A stretch of DNA of 64,000 bases, from positions 1-64,000 of the forward strand of contig JAHHIC010000044.1 of the NCBI GenBank assembly GCA_019359035.1, given 5' to 3'. The position numbers were made by a program, and so were the translations under genes. The number at the start of each line of letters is the position of its first letter. Position 1 is the stretch's first letter. Below, piece after piece: positions 36,295-45,491 of this stretch. This DNA comes from Scytonematopsis contorta HA4267-MV1 (GTDB lineage Bacteria > Cyanobacteriota > Cyanobacteriia > Cyanobacteriales > Nostocaceae). Under the pieces are notes generated by a model. That model saw nothing but the letters and a program-made list of their open reading frames with translations, made no database searches and was not told the DNA's origin.

Positions 36295-39069
36295 TTGATT
36301 TGCCTCTCAAATACGCTTATGTCCGAAGGAATGGTGTTTCAGCTAGCTGATGGCAGTGTAGAAATGTGTAACGCGAACGCCAAAAGTATTTTGGGGCTTT
36401 CGATTGAGCAGATACAGGGATGGGCTTCCACTGATAGTATCTGGCAAACTATTCATGAAGATGGTTCACCCTTTCCCGGAGAAACTCATCCGGCAATTAT
36501 TTCTTTGGGAACAGGTAAACCATGTTTAAACGTGGTCATGGGTCTGTACAAACCTAATGGAGAGTTAACTTGGATTTCGATTAACTCACAGCCCATATTT
36601 CGCAATGGCGAATCTACCCCCTACGCAGTTCTATCATCGTTTACTGATATTACTGAGCAAGAAAAAGGGCAAAATAAATACTACTTGGGAACAAAAGATA
36701 ATCAATTAAACCAAGTAGCAGAAAATAAAAATATTGAGTTTAAGATAAATTTTTGGGGAGAAACACGAGATATACTAGTAGCCTTACAAGAAAGTGAAGA
36801 GCGACTAAATGCGATTATTAATAATTCATCAGCAGTAATTTACGTCAAAGATATCCAAGGACGGTATTTTTTGGTCAATCGTCAGTTTGAATTACTGTTC
36901 TACATAACCAACAAAGAAGTTCAAGGTAAAACTGTTTGGGATATTTTCCCTCAAGAAGTAGCAAAAGCAGTAAGAGCAAACGACGAGCAGGTGCTAGAAA
37001 GTGGAACTCTCCTGCAATTTGAGGAGACAGTTTTTATTAATGGTGAAATGCGTACTTATATCGCAGACAAATTTCTTTTATATAATGCAAATGGACTACC
37101 TTACGCTATCTGTGGTATTTCTACTGATATTACAGAGCGTAAACGTTTTGAAAATTCACTGCGTCGTAGCGAAAGGCTCTACCGCACTATTGTTGACAAT
37201 TTGCCCAATGGGTCTGCCATGTTATTTGACCGGGAACTCCGTTATCTAGTGGCTGGAGGTTTAGGGTTAGATGCAGTTGGTATGACTAAAGAGGACTTTG
37301 AAGGCAAAACTATTTGGCAGGTTTTACCAGAAGAGACTTGTGCAGTTATTGAACCACTGTACCGACAAGCACTAGCTGGGGAAGCAAGCGTCACAGAAAT
37401 TCTTTTTGCTGAACGTTTATACGTGACTCATCTCCTCCCAGTGCGAGATGAACAACAAAACGTCATCGCTGGATTTTCAATAACACAAGATATTACCGAG
37501 AGTAAACAAGCAGAAGTCGCTTTAAAACAAAGCGATTTAGACTTCCGGACTTTAGCGGACACCATGCCACAAATGTTTTGGACTGCTCAACCGAATGGTT
37601 GGCTGGATTATTACAACCAACGTTGGTACGAATATACGGGTATGACTTGGGAGCAAACTCAAGGTTGGGGTTGGAAACCCATACTACACCCAGATGACCT
37701 ACAAAGATGTTTGGATGTTTGGAATGAGTCAATTTCTACAGGAAAACCATACCAAATCGAGTATCGCTTCCTGCGAGCTAGTGACAGACAATATCGTTGG
37801 CATCTTGGTCGTGCTTTCCCCTTACGCAATGAAAAGGGAGAAATTGTTAAATGGTTTGGTTCCAATACGGATATAGATGATAAAAAACGTACAGAAGAAA
37901 ATCTGAGAAATGCTCTAAAACAAGCACAAGCAGCTCGCGAAGAAGCAGAGAGAGCAAACCGCATAAAAGATGAATTTCTCGCTGTTCTTTCTCATGAACT
38001 TCGTACCCCACTTAATCCAATTTTAGGTTGGGCTAAACTACTTAAAGATGGAAGGTTAAACGCAAAAAAAGCGGCTGAAGCACTGAATATAATTGAGCGT
38101 AATGCTAAGTTACAAGTTGAATTAATTGAAGACTTGTTAGATGTTTCACGCATTCTCAGGGGTAAACTTGTTCTAAATATTTCTACGATTGAAATAGAAT
38201 CAATTGTTACACAAGCCTTAGATACAATACGTTTAGCCGCAGAAACCAGAGCAATTAAAATTCAAACTATCTTTGAAGCTGATGTCGGACAAGTAACAGG
38301 AGACCCAGCACGCTTACAACAAATTGTCTGGAATCTTTTGTCTAATGCTGTTAAGTTTACACCTAATGGCGGACGGGTAGAAATAAGTTTAAAGCGTATT
38401 GACTCTAACGCTCAAATTAGAGTTAGTGATACGGGTAAAGGAATTAGTTCCAAATTTTTACCGAGTATATTTGATTATTTTTCTCAAGAAGATGGCACAA
38501 TCACAAGACAATTTGGGGGATTAGGATTAGGGTTACCTATTGTCCGTAATTTAGTAGAATTGCACGGTGGTACTATCGAAGTTAATAGCCCAGGTGTAGG
38601 AAAGGGAGCCACTTTTACCGTCATGTTGCCGCTAGCTATTAATAATACAAAAACTATGGGGGATAATCAACAAGAAGATGCATCTTTAGACTTAAGCGGT
38701 ATAAGGATTTTAGTTGTAGATGATGACCCTGATTCGCGAGAATTTATTAGTTTTGCGCTGGAAATGTATGGAGCAGAAGTTACCACCGCATCATCAGTAT
38801 CGGAAGCACTGCAAACCCTTGGGGAATTAAAGCCAGATGTTTTGGTAAGTGATATTGGAATGCCTCAGATGGATGGCTACGAGTTTTTGCGGCAAATTAG
38901 AAAATGGACAGCTGAACAAGGAGGATTAATTCCCGCAATAGCCCTCACAGCTTATGCTGGAGAATTTGACCAACGACAGGCTGTTGCGGCTGGTTTCCAA
39001 ATGCACATATCAAAACCTGTAGAACCGGATGCTTTAGCTGCAGCTATTATGAAGCTGAAAATATCTTAG
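36295..39069 (+). CDS. hybrid sensor histidine kinase with four PAS domains and a receiver
   Basis: A protein of up to 924 residues: PAS domains at about 10-125, 165-285, 290-405 and 410-535 (each ending in a DITE/DITER-like motif), HisKA with H567 (LSHELRTPLNP), HATPase (NLLSNAVKFTPNGG, DTGKGIS, GGLGLGLPI) and a receiver with D853 (VSDIGMPQMDG) preceded by VVDDDPDSREF. Start uncertain: TTG at 36295 or ATG at 36319; either way the first PAS domain begins abruptly, so a few N-terminal residues may be lost. No transmembrane segment, hence cytosolic. Confidence 0.88.
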   Translation: MICLSNTLMSEGMVFQLADGSVEMCNANAKSILGLSIEQIQGWASTDSIWQTIHEDGSPFPGETHPAIISLGTGKPCLNVVMGLYKPNGELTWISINSQPIFRNGESTPYAVLSSFTDITEQEKGQNKYYLGTKDNQLNQVAENKNIEFKINFWGETRDILVALQESEERLNAIINNSSAVIYVKDIQGRYFLVNRQFELLFYITNKEVQGKTVWDIFPQEVAKAVRANDEQVLESGTLLQFEETVFINGEMRTYIADKFLLYNANGLPYAICGISTDITERKRFENSLRRSERLYRTIVDNLPNGSAMLFDRELRYLVAGGLGLDAVGMTKEDFEGKTIWQVLPEETCAVIEPLYRQALAGEASVTEILFAERLYVTHLLPVRDEQQNVIAGFSITQDITESKQAEVALKQSDLDFRTLADTMPQMFWTAQPNGWLDYYNQRWYEYTGMTWEQTQGWGWKPILHPDDLQRCLDVWNESISTGKPYQIEYRFLRASDRQYRWHLGRAFPLRNEKGEIVKWFGSNTDIDDKKRTEENLRNALKQAQAAREEAERANRIKDEFLAVLSHELRTPLNPILGWAKLLKDGRLNAKKAAEALNIIERNAKLQVELIEDLLDVSRILRGKLVLNISTIEIESIVTQALDTIRLAAETRAIKIQTIFEADVGQVTGDPARLQQIVWNLLSNAVKFTPNGGRVEISLKRIDSNAQIRVSDTGKGISSKFLPSIFDYFSQEDGTITRQFGGLGLGLPIVRNLVELHGGTIEVNSPGVGKGATFTVMLPLAINNTKTMGDNQQEDASLDLSGIRILVVDDDPDSREFISFALEMYGAEVTTASSVSEALQTLGELKPDVLVSDIGMPQMDGYEFLRQIRKWTAEQGGLIPAIALTAYAGEFDQRQAVAAGFQMHISKPVEPDALAAAIMKLKIS

Positions 39070-39078
39070 CAATATTCT

Positions 39079-39114
39079 GTAGAGACGTGGAGACGTTACA
39101 TGTAAAGTCTCTAC
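39079..39114. repeat. imperfect TAGAGAC palindrome with internal insertion
   Basis: Outer GTAGAGAC/GTCTCTAC arms surround a partially duplicated core, eight bases after the sensor kinase stop region. May serve as a terminator, as other copies of this family follow stop codons. Confidence 0.55.
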
Positions 39115-39122
39115 GCTATGAC

Positions 39123-39250
39123 CATAAAAAATATAAAGCTTAATTCGTACCAAAAGCCAGCGATTAAAATCGCTGTCTAAAAGCTAAAGTCCTCTAAAAG
39201 AGGACTAATAATAGGGTTTTTAGAGCTTAATCATTATTTTATAAACATCC
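39123..39250. mobile_element. MITE-like palindromic element, copy 3 (internally deleted)
   Basis: Left inner arm CCAGCGATTAAAATCGCTG plus GTCTAAAAGCTAAAGTCC and CTCTAAAAGAG, but the complementary right inner arm is missing; the right end retains GCTTAA and TTTATAAACATCC. It precedes the CRISPR-Cas region. Confidence 0.65.
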
Positions 39251-39497
39251 TCTAACAGTCAGGAAATTAACCAGTAATATCATGTCCGGTAGTACGACTA
39301 TAATTAAATATTCTTAAATTCTTTGCGTCTTGGCGTCTTTGCGTGAGTTTTATTATGGGTATGTAAGCGGACATGATATAATGCAAAACTTATTTTCTTA
39401 TGCATTGTCAAAAGTCCACCAGAGTTGGTGGAGATGGTGAGGGAAGATATAGCACAAATGAGCCAAAATTACAAACTGTAAAATAGTCGTATTTACC
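39251..39497. other. intergenic region
   Basis: Contains a TTGCGTCTTGGCGTCTTTGC simple repeat at about 39325 and the upstream region of cas6. No gene seen. Confidence 0.4.
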
Positions 39498-40172
39498 ATG
39501 AATAACATTATCGATTTATCCTTTCCCGTAATTGGAACCGAGTTATGGGCCGACCACAATCATCGTCTCTGTGCAGCTATTTGTACGAAACTTCCAAAGT
39601 TACACGACCTAAATCGGCTAGCAATTAATACAATCACGGGTATTCCCGATAAACAAGGCAAAATTATTCTGACAAGTCAATCAAGATTGTTGTTAAGACT
39701 TCCAGTTGAGGCTATATCTCAAGTCTATCAGTTAGCTGGTGAAACTCTGAATATTGGTGGTTGTGCTATCAAACTAGGTAATCCAGAACTTCAGACTTTA
39801 AAACCCGCAGAGTCACTTAAAGCAAGGCTTGTGGTCATCAAAGGATACACCGAACCAGGAGAGTTTCTTGGTGCTGCATATCGACAATTGCAAAAACTAG
39901 AAATTAATGCAAATATTGGTATCCCCGCAAACGAAAAGGGAGAACCAAAGCGCTTAACTCTGACAATTAGGAAAAAAATTGGAGATGAGATTAAAGATTA
40001 TATAATTGTTGGTTTTAGTGTTATTGTTTACGATTTAAGTGCAGATGATTCAATTAAATTACAGATTCATGGTTTAGGTGATAAGCGTCGTCTTGGTTGC
40101 GGTATTTTTTATCCTAATGTGGCAGTTTATCGGGGTAGAGGAGAATCTCATACAGAAACTATTGTTAGCTAA
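39498..40172 (+). CDS. cas6: Cas6 CRISPR RNA endonuclease, MYXAN-type (Cmx6)
   Basis: A 224-residue protein of the Cas6 family as found in MYXAN (DevTRS) systems. Features: N-terminal FPVIGTELWADHNHRLCAAI, LRLPVEAISQVYQLAG, and the C-terminal glycine-rich loop GLGDKRRLGCGIFYP that marks RAMP/Cas6 proteins. It would cut the 36-nt repeats to make crRNA. It is intact, while the other cas genes here are broken, so it could process these arrays, or serve another system elsewhere in the genome. Confidence 0.85.
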   Translation: MNNIIDLSFPVIGTELWADHNHRLCAAICTKLPKLHDLNRLAINTITGIPDKQGKIILTSQSRLLLRLPVEAISQVYQLAGETLNIGGCAIKLGNPELQTLKPAESLKARLVVIKGYTEPGEFLGAAYRQLQKLEINANIGIPANEKGEPKRLTLTIRKKIGDEIKDYIIVGFSVIVYDLSADDSIKLQIHGLGDKRRLGCGIFYPNVAVYRGRGESHTETIVS

Positions 40173-40207
40173 AATTCATTCAGAAGACAGTAAAATACTC
40201 ACCGTTG

Positions 40208-40282
40208 AGTAACATTTATTTAGCAATTGCTGATAAGAGTTTATATTGTTCAAAAAAAGGTTTTGAGGAATGGAAGAGTTAG
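40208..40282 (+). pseudogene. cas3: 3' remnant of a cas3 gene (copy A)
   Basis: The frame LAIADKSLYCSKKGFEEWKS ends at a TAG at 40280-40282 and overlaps the start of the cas8 remnant. It matches the C-terminus of the cas3 copy B (LAIADESLYCSRRGFGE, ending at 44411). Only about 20-25 codons of this copy survive. Confidence 0.85.
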
Positions 40283-40836
40283 AAATTATCTATGAATTAG
40301 CGAAGCTACCATCTCCACAACATCGTGCTGGTTTAGCTGGTTTAGTTTTAATGGTGCAATATTTACCCAATGTCCAGCATTTACTTCCTCAACGAGAAGG
40401 AGCAATTATTGAACTGCAAAACTACAATGAATTTGGTGTTACGCTACGTCTAAATTTAGAAGGATTGAAAATGCTTTTTGATTTGGCTTACCAAGCTTAT
40501 GAGGAGGAAAGGTCAACAGAAACAAAAATTAAAAAATATGACCGCGTGGAAGAAGTAGAGGTCTTAGATAAAAAAGATAAAAGTAAAAGCACTTACGGTT
40601 TTGATGAGTCTGGCAATTTTGGAGATTTAAAACGCTTGGGTAAAGTCGGTACAGATGAATGCGATTTACCTGGTAACGAGTTTTGGGTTGGTGGTGAAAT
40701 TGTTCGCAATATGGAACCTGAAGAGAAAACCCGACTTGATGATGCTGGTGTTCATCTTTATGCAAACCCCGAACAGCTATTTAATGCTTTAGCAGATGCC
40801 TTTTTGCTCAGTGATAAATTGCCCAGTGATAAATAA
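40270..40836 (+). pseudogene. in-frame fusion of cas8 5' part and cas7 3' part
   Basis: Residues 1-105 (EELEIIYELAKLPSPQHRAG, LEGLKMLFDLAYQAYEEERS) resemble the beginning of the MYXAN Cas8 protein (Cmx8/DevT). Residues from about 115 (GNEFWVGGEIVRNMEPEEKT, LYANPEQLFNALADAFLL) resemble the end of Cas7/DevR. A deletion of about 1.5-2 kb probably joined them in frame. The 188-residue product lacks most of both proteins and is probably inactive for interference. It overlaps the cas5 start. Confidence 0.75.
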
Positions 40837-41563
40837 TGAGTGATTCACAAAACACAGAAATTATAGAGCTTTTTTTACACATTAAAGCTCCCTTTGCTTC
40901 CTTTCGTCCCTTTCAATCAGGTTCCTACCGTTCTACTACACCTGTACCTTCTCCATCAGCAGTGTACGGTATATTACTCAATATTGCAGGTATCGAACAA
41001 AGGACTGAGTTTACAGCACCCATTACTCTGATTCGTGATGATTTACCAGAAATAGAAATTGCGATCGCCCAAATTTACCAAGCAGAATCCAAAACCGAAA
41101 CAGCAATACTCAGTCAGCAGTTACACCAATACCTGTTGGTGCATCCGGTGCAGAATTAGCCCAAAAAACCTACGGGTCAAAATATTGGATAGCACCAGTA
41201 CGACGAGAAGTTTTAGTTAACCTAAACATATTGGTAGGTATGAGAGCAGAAAAATGGCTTTATGACCGAATCATCCAAGGTTTAAACGGAGAACTAGACG
41301 AACCTCGGTATGGATTACCATTTGCAGGTGATAACAATTTTCTGTTTGATTCAATAGAAATAGTAGAAAATTTGCCAATGGCACGTTGGTATAAACCCCT
41401 GCAAAATACAACCCGTCCCGAACGTGGCACTTGCCGGTTAACCCTTTGGATTGACCGTGCTGATAATACTAAAACTCACACTGCAGTATTTGTTGGCAAT
41501 TTTTACTCAACTCCTCCCAGCGAGGCTTGGATAAAATTACCGTATAGCAATCCAAGTATTTGA
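40836..41563 (+). pseudogene. cas5: cas5 (DevS type) broken by a frameshift
   Basis: First part from 40836: FLHIKAPFASFRPFQSGSYR then STTPVPSPSAVYGILLNIAG, the Cas5 N-terminal fold. The frame is lost around 41120-41140; in another frame the gene continues PVGASGAELAQKTYGSKYWI, APVRREVLVNLNILVGM, RYGLPFAGDNNFLFDSIEIV and CRLTLWIDRADNTKTHTAVF to 41563. A single indel would restore about 240 residues. Confidence 0.85.
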
Positions 41564-41590
41564 AAAACTTACTCAAAGGGAAGCTTAAAA

Positions 41591-42148
41591 ATGCCCCAAA
41601 CTAAAACCCAACTGACTCTCGAAGAATTTTTTGCCCTTCCAGAAAGCGATATTACCTACGAACTTGTCGATGGCCAAGCTCAACCCAAAATGTCACCCAA
41701 ACGTTTTCATTCCAGATTAACTCTTGCTCTCAGCTTGCTTCTCACACAATCGGCACAAAATCGTGGTGAGGTAGGTATTGAATGGGCAGTAACCCTAACC
41801 CGCAACGGTAAAGACTGGGTTCCTATACCGGATTTGCTTTACATATCCTACTCCCGCCTTCCCGATGATACGATTACAGATGAGGCTTGTCCTGTTCCTC
41901 CAGATTTGGTTATCGAAATTATCTCACCTGAACAAACTTTTGCACAAATGACCGAAAAAGCTGCCGATTATCTGACCGCAGGAGTTTTAAGAGTTTGGGT
42001 TGTGGATGCAAAAGCAAAAGCCATAACTATTTTTTATCCTGATGCACCACTACAAACCAAAAGAGGTAACGATAGTTTAGCTGATTTCTTCCTTGAAGGG
42101 TTGCAACTCACACCTCAACAAATTTTCCAACAAGCCGGAATCCCTTAA
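41591..42148 (+). CDS. Uma2-family PD-(D/E)XK endonuclease-like protein
   Basis: A 185-residue Uma2 (DUF820) protein. The PD-(D/E)XK core is visible: YELVDGQAQPKMSP, then PIPDLLYISY with the first Asp and PPDLVIEIISPEQT with E-x-I, then VLRVWVVDAKAKAITIFYPD. It lies between the broken cas5 and the CRISPR leader; an 82 percent identical copy is in the equivalent position of copy B. Its role in or beside the CRISPR system is unknown. Confidence 0.9.
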   Translation: MPQTKTQLTLEEFFALPESDITYELVDGQAQPKMSPKRFHSRLTLALSLLLTQSAQNRGEVGIEWAVTLTRNGKDWVPIPDLLYISYSRLPDDTITDEACPVPPDLVIEIISPEQTFAQMTEKAADYLTAGVLRVWVVDAKAKAITIFYPDAPLQTKRGNDSLADFFLEGLQLTPQQIFQQAGIP

Positions 42149-42418
42149 TTGTTTGAAAATGCAAGCACCTGTGACTGTTGAGTTTGTAAAAGAAGATTTG
42201 ATAGCTCAAAGGCTTGCAAATAGTCAGTTTGGGGATTATTGAGGGGCTTCATGATGCTTGCAAAATATTCAAAGCCTTTTGGGATAAGGGTTGTACTTGG
42301 TGAAGCTAGGTTGAAATTGAGGGGAAATTGAGAAATTTTGTTCTTTTGTTGTTTTTTGTAGGAGGTGCTTGTAAATTTGACGTAGAGTATTTATTGGCTA
42401 AAGTTTTCAGCGGTCGCT
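42149..42418 (+). promoter_or_regulatory. CRISPR leader of array 1
   Basis: Noncoding, 270 bp, strongly similar to 45222-45491 in front of array 2 (shared segments AAAATGCAAGCACCTGTG, GAGAAATTTTGTTC, GGAGGTGCTTGTAAATTTGA). Conservation in front of two arrays with diverged repeats marks it as leader with promoter. It also shows the internal repeat TTGCAAA/GGCTTGC. Confidence 0.75.
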
Positions 42419-43171
42419 GTGTTTTGACCTTTGATACCGTAAGGTGTTGACCACCTCACCTCTCTCATTCATCAAGCCAATAAGGCTTATCGTGTTTTGA
42501 CCTTTGATACCGTAAGGTGTTGACCACAACCACGGAGATAACGAACGAATGTTATCGTTTATGTGTTTTGACCTTTGATACCGTAAGGTGTTGACCACAA
42601 TATAAGAAGCGTCACCCTCAAGACGAAGAAGAAGTGTTTTGACCTTTGATACCGTAAGGTGTTGACCACCTGCTAGAGGTGCAGCGAGAGTTGCGGAAGA
42701 ATCAGAGTGTTTTGACCTTTGATACCGTAAGGTGTTGACCACAATCCAGAATTAATTCGAGCAATCACACCCTTAATGCTGTGTTTTGACCTTTGATACC
42801 GTAAGGTGTTGACCACATGAGTTTACTGGGTTTTCGGTAGCCGAATTAATTAGTGTTTTGACCTTTGATACCGTAAGGTGTTGACCACAATTTAGCTGTG
42901 TAGCGTTGCACAGTAAAACACTAAAGTGTTTTGACCTTTGATACCGTAAGGTGTTGACCACGAACTGATTGTAAAAGAAAATACGGTTTTGAAGTGTGTT
43001 TTGACCTTTGATACCGTAAGGTGTTGACCACGGAGTAGCGAGCGCTCGACAGAGGATAGATGATAGTGTTTTGACCTTTGATACCGTAAGGTGTTGACCA
43101 CGACCCAATCGAATTTAAAAAGAAGTGGCAACTGTGTGTTTTGACCTCTGATACCGTAAGGTGTTGACCAG
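42419..43171 (+). CRISPR. CRISPR array 1: 11 repeats, 10 spacers
   Basis: 36-bp repeat beginning GTGTTTTGACCTTTGATACC and ending GTAAGGTGTTGACCAC. Repeats start at 42419, 42492, 42563, 42634, 42707, 42781, 42853, 42926, 42996, 43066 and 43136. Repeats 1-10 are identical by eye; the last has CTCTG for CTTTG and G for the final C, so it is the distal end. Spacers are 34-38 nt. Leader on the left, transcription on the plus strand. Open minus-strand frames across it only reflect the repeats. Confidence 0.97.
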
Positions 43172-43206
43172 ACCACTGTCAGTTTATCAAAGTAGAGAAA
43201 AATATT

Positions 43207-44411
43207 ATGTTGAAACATCTATTAGCAAAAAGTTATCGAGAAGACGGTGAAAAACTTACTGTCGAGCAACATTTGGTAGATACACATGATGCCGCTTTAG
43301 CAATATTTAAGGGAAGGATATTAATCAATTGGTGTCGTTTTTTTCGGGTTAAAGATGCTGATATTTTTTTGAGTCATTTACAAATAGCAGCTTTATTTCA
43401 TGATATTGGTAAAGCAAATGCTGAGTTTTATGCAGCAGTCCTCAAAAAACTCAAGCAGCAAACCCTGCGTCATGAATGGCTGAGTACTTTTGTTTTACAC
43501 TTACCTAGCGTTCGCTCGTGGTTAGAAAATAGCAAACTAAATTTAGATTTGGAGGTGATTACAGCAGCAGTATTGAGCCACCATTTAAAAGCTAGTTATA
43601 AAGATTGGGGTCAACCTCGTCCAACATATGTCAAAGAATTTCAATTGTATTTAAACCACCCAGAGGTGACAAATATCTTCAAAAAAATTGGAAATATTGC
43701 ACAGATTGAAGGCTTACCTCATGATTTACCCGATAAATGGGTTGAGAATTCATTCGATTTACCCTCAAAGATAGACAAGAACGCCATCGAGAAACGATTG
43801 CAGCGTTTGCTTATGAAAAGGGAGAACGAAAGCCAGCGATTGCTGTGACCACTCAAGTCTGTGAGATGTCTTTAGATTTAGATGCAGATGTTTTAATTAC
43901 TGAACTCGCTCCAATTTCCTCACTTGTACAAAGGTTTGGTCGTTCTAACCGCCATCTTTCTCGTGGCAAAGATTTTCGTGCCAAAGTATTAGTTTATGAA
44001 CCTAAGAATATCAGACCCTATGCAACAAATGAATTAGAAGCATCAAGAAAATTTATTAACTATATAAAAGGAGAAAAAATTAGTCAAGCACAATTAGCTC
44101 AAGCATTAGAAAAATACTCCCCAGCAGAGCCATTTGCAGATGGTAGTAGTCAATTTTTACAAGGTGATTATTGGGCAACTTCTAAAAATTTTCGCGATAC
44201 AAATGATTATTCAGTAGATGCTATTCTCAGTAGCGATTTACAAGTAGTAGAAAAATTAATTGAGCACAAGAAACCCTACGACGGTTATATAGTTCCCATA
44301 CCCAAACGACTAGCAATATGGAAATGGAAAGGTCGCCCAGAAAAATTATCAAATTATTTAGCAATCGCAGATGAGAGTTTATATTGTTCAAGAAGGGGTT
44401 TTGGGGAATAG
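43207..44411 (+). pseudogene. cas3: cas3 (copy B) with large internal deletion and frame change
   Basis: First part (43207 to about 43770) is the HD nuclease domain: EQHLVDTHDAALAIF, ALFHDIGKANAEFY, AVLSHHLKASYKDW. Then the frame changes and the second part reads AAFAYEKGERKPAIAVTTQV, CEMSLDLDADVLITELAPIS and SLVQRFGRSNR, helicase motifs V and VI, to the C-terminus at 44411. Motifs I-IV (DEAD box and Walker A) are gone, roughly 350 residues, so no helicase activity is possible. A separate HD-domain product of 213 residues could be made. Confidence 0.88.
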
Positions 44412-44482
44412 AAGAGTTAGAAATTATCTATCAATCAGCGGAATTACGAAATGCACAACATAGTGTTTATTTAGTCAATTGA
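44408..44482 (+). pseudogene. 5' remnant of cas8 (copy B)
   Basis: Frame EELEIIYQSAELRNAQHSVY matches the start of the cas8 part at 40270, but the start codon is ATA and a TGA follows after 24 codons. It overlaps the end of cas3 copy B exactly as in copy A. Confidence 0.85.
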
Positions 44483-44526
44483 GTTTTAGTTGTAGGTATT
44501 ATGCTATGTTGAATTTGTCGCTGTAG

Positions 44527-44640
44527 ATTGACCGCACTGATAGTACCAAAACTCACACCGGAGTGTTTGTTAGCAATTTTTACTCAACTCGAACCAACGA
44601 GTATTGGATAAAATTACTATATGGCAATCCAAGTAGCTAA
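44527..44640 (+). pseudogene. cas5: 3' remnant of cas5 (copy B)
   Basis: Thirty-seven codons (IDRTDSTKTHTGVFVSNFYS and WIKLLYGNPSS) align with the C-terminus of the copy A cas5 and end with TAA at 44638-44640. cas7 and most of cas8 and cas5 are missing in this copy. Confidence 0.85.
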
Positions 44641-44666
44641 AAACCTATTTAAAGGTAAATCTAAAA

Positions 44667-45221
44667 ATGACCCAAATCAAAACTCAACTCTCCCTTGAAG
44701 AATTTTTTGCCCTTCCATCCGTCGATATTACCTACGAACTCGTTGATGGCGAAGCCAAACCCAAAATGTCACCAAAACGCTTTCATTCCAGATTAACTGG
44801 CGCACTTTACACTCTTCTCATTCAATTGGCGCAAAATCGTGGTGAGGTAGGTATCGAATGGGCAGTCACCTTAACACGCAATGGTAAAAGTTGGGTTCCT
44901 ATACCCGACTTACTTTATGTCTCTTACTCCCGTCTTCCCGATACTATCACAGACGAAGCTTGTCCAGTTCCCCCTGATTTGGTGATTGAAATTATCTCAC
45001 CAGACCAAACTTTTGCAGAAATGACTGAAAAAGCTACCGATTATCTGACCGCAGGAGTTATGAGAGTTTGGGTTGTGGATACGAAAGCTAAAGCTATCAC
45101 TATTTTTTATCCTGATGCACTACCACAAACTAAAAGAGGTAATGATAGTTTAGCCGATTCCATACTCGAAGGCTTACAACTGACACCTCAACAAATTTTT
45201 CAACAAGCCGGAATCCCTTAA
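44667..45221 (+). CDS. Uma2-family PD-(D/E)XK endonuclease-like protein, copy B
   Basis: A 184-residue close paralogue of the protein at 41591-42148 (differences such as VAKPK for QAQPK; one residue shorter in the DDTITDE segment). PIPDLLYVSYS and PPDLVIEIISPDQT keep the nuclease core. While the cas genes of this copy are degraded, both Uma2 genes remain open, which suggests selection for their product independent of interference. Confidence 0.9.
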   Translation: MTQIKTQLSLEEFFALPSVDITYELVDGEAKPKMSPKRFHSRLTGALYTLLIQLAQNRGEVGIEWAVTLTRNGKSWVPIPDLLYVSYSRLPDTITDEACPVPPDLVIEIISPDQTFAEMTEKATDYLTAGVMRVWVVDTKAKAITIFYPDALPQTKRGNDSLADSILEGLQLTPQQIFQQAGIP

Positions 45222-45491
45222 TTGTTTGAAAATGCAAGCACCTGTGGCTGTTGAGTTTGTAAAAGTAGGTTTGAGAACTCAAAGGTTTGCAAATAAAGAG
45301 TTTGGGGATTATTGAAGGGCTTTATGATGCTTGCAAAATTTTCAAAGCCTTTGGAGGTAAGGGTTGTACTTGATGAGGCTAAGTTGAAATGGAAGGAAAG
45401 TTGAGAAATTTTGTTCTTTTATTGATTTTTGGAGGAGGTGCTTGTAAATTTGATGTAGAGCATTTGCTAGTTAAACCTTTCAGCCGTCGCC
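45222..45491 (+). promoter_or_regulatory. CRISPR leader of array 2
   Basis: Counterpart of 42149-42418, nearly the same length and similar throughout, ending directly at the first repeat (45492). Confidence 0.75.

Noticed and set aside
42407-43218. Three long minus-strand open frames across array 1
   Set aside because: They are produced by in-phase CRISPR repeats; products consist of the translated repeat (GQHLTVSKVKT) and random spacers.
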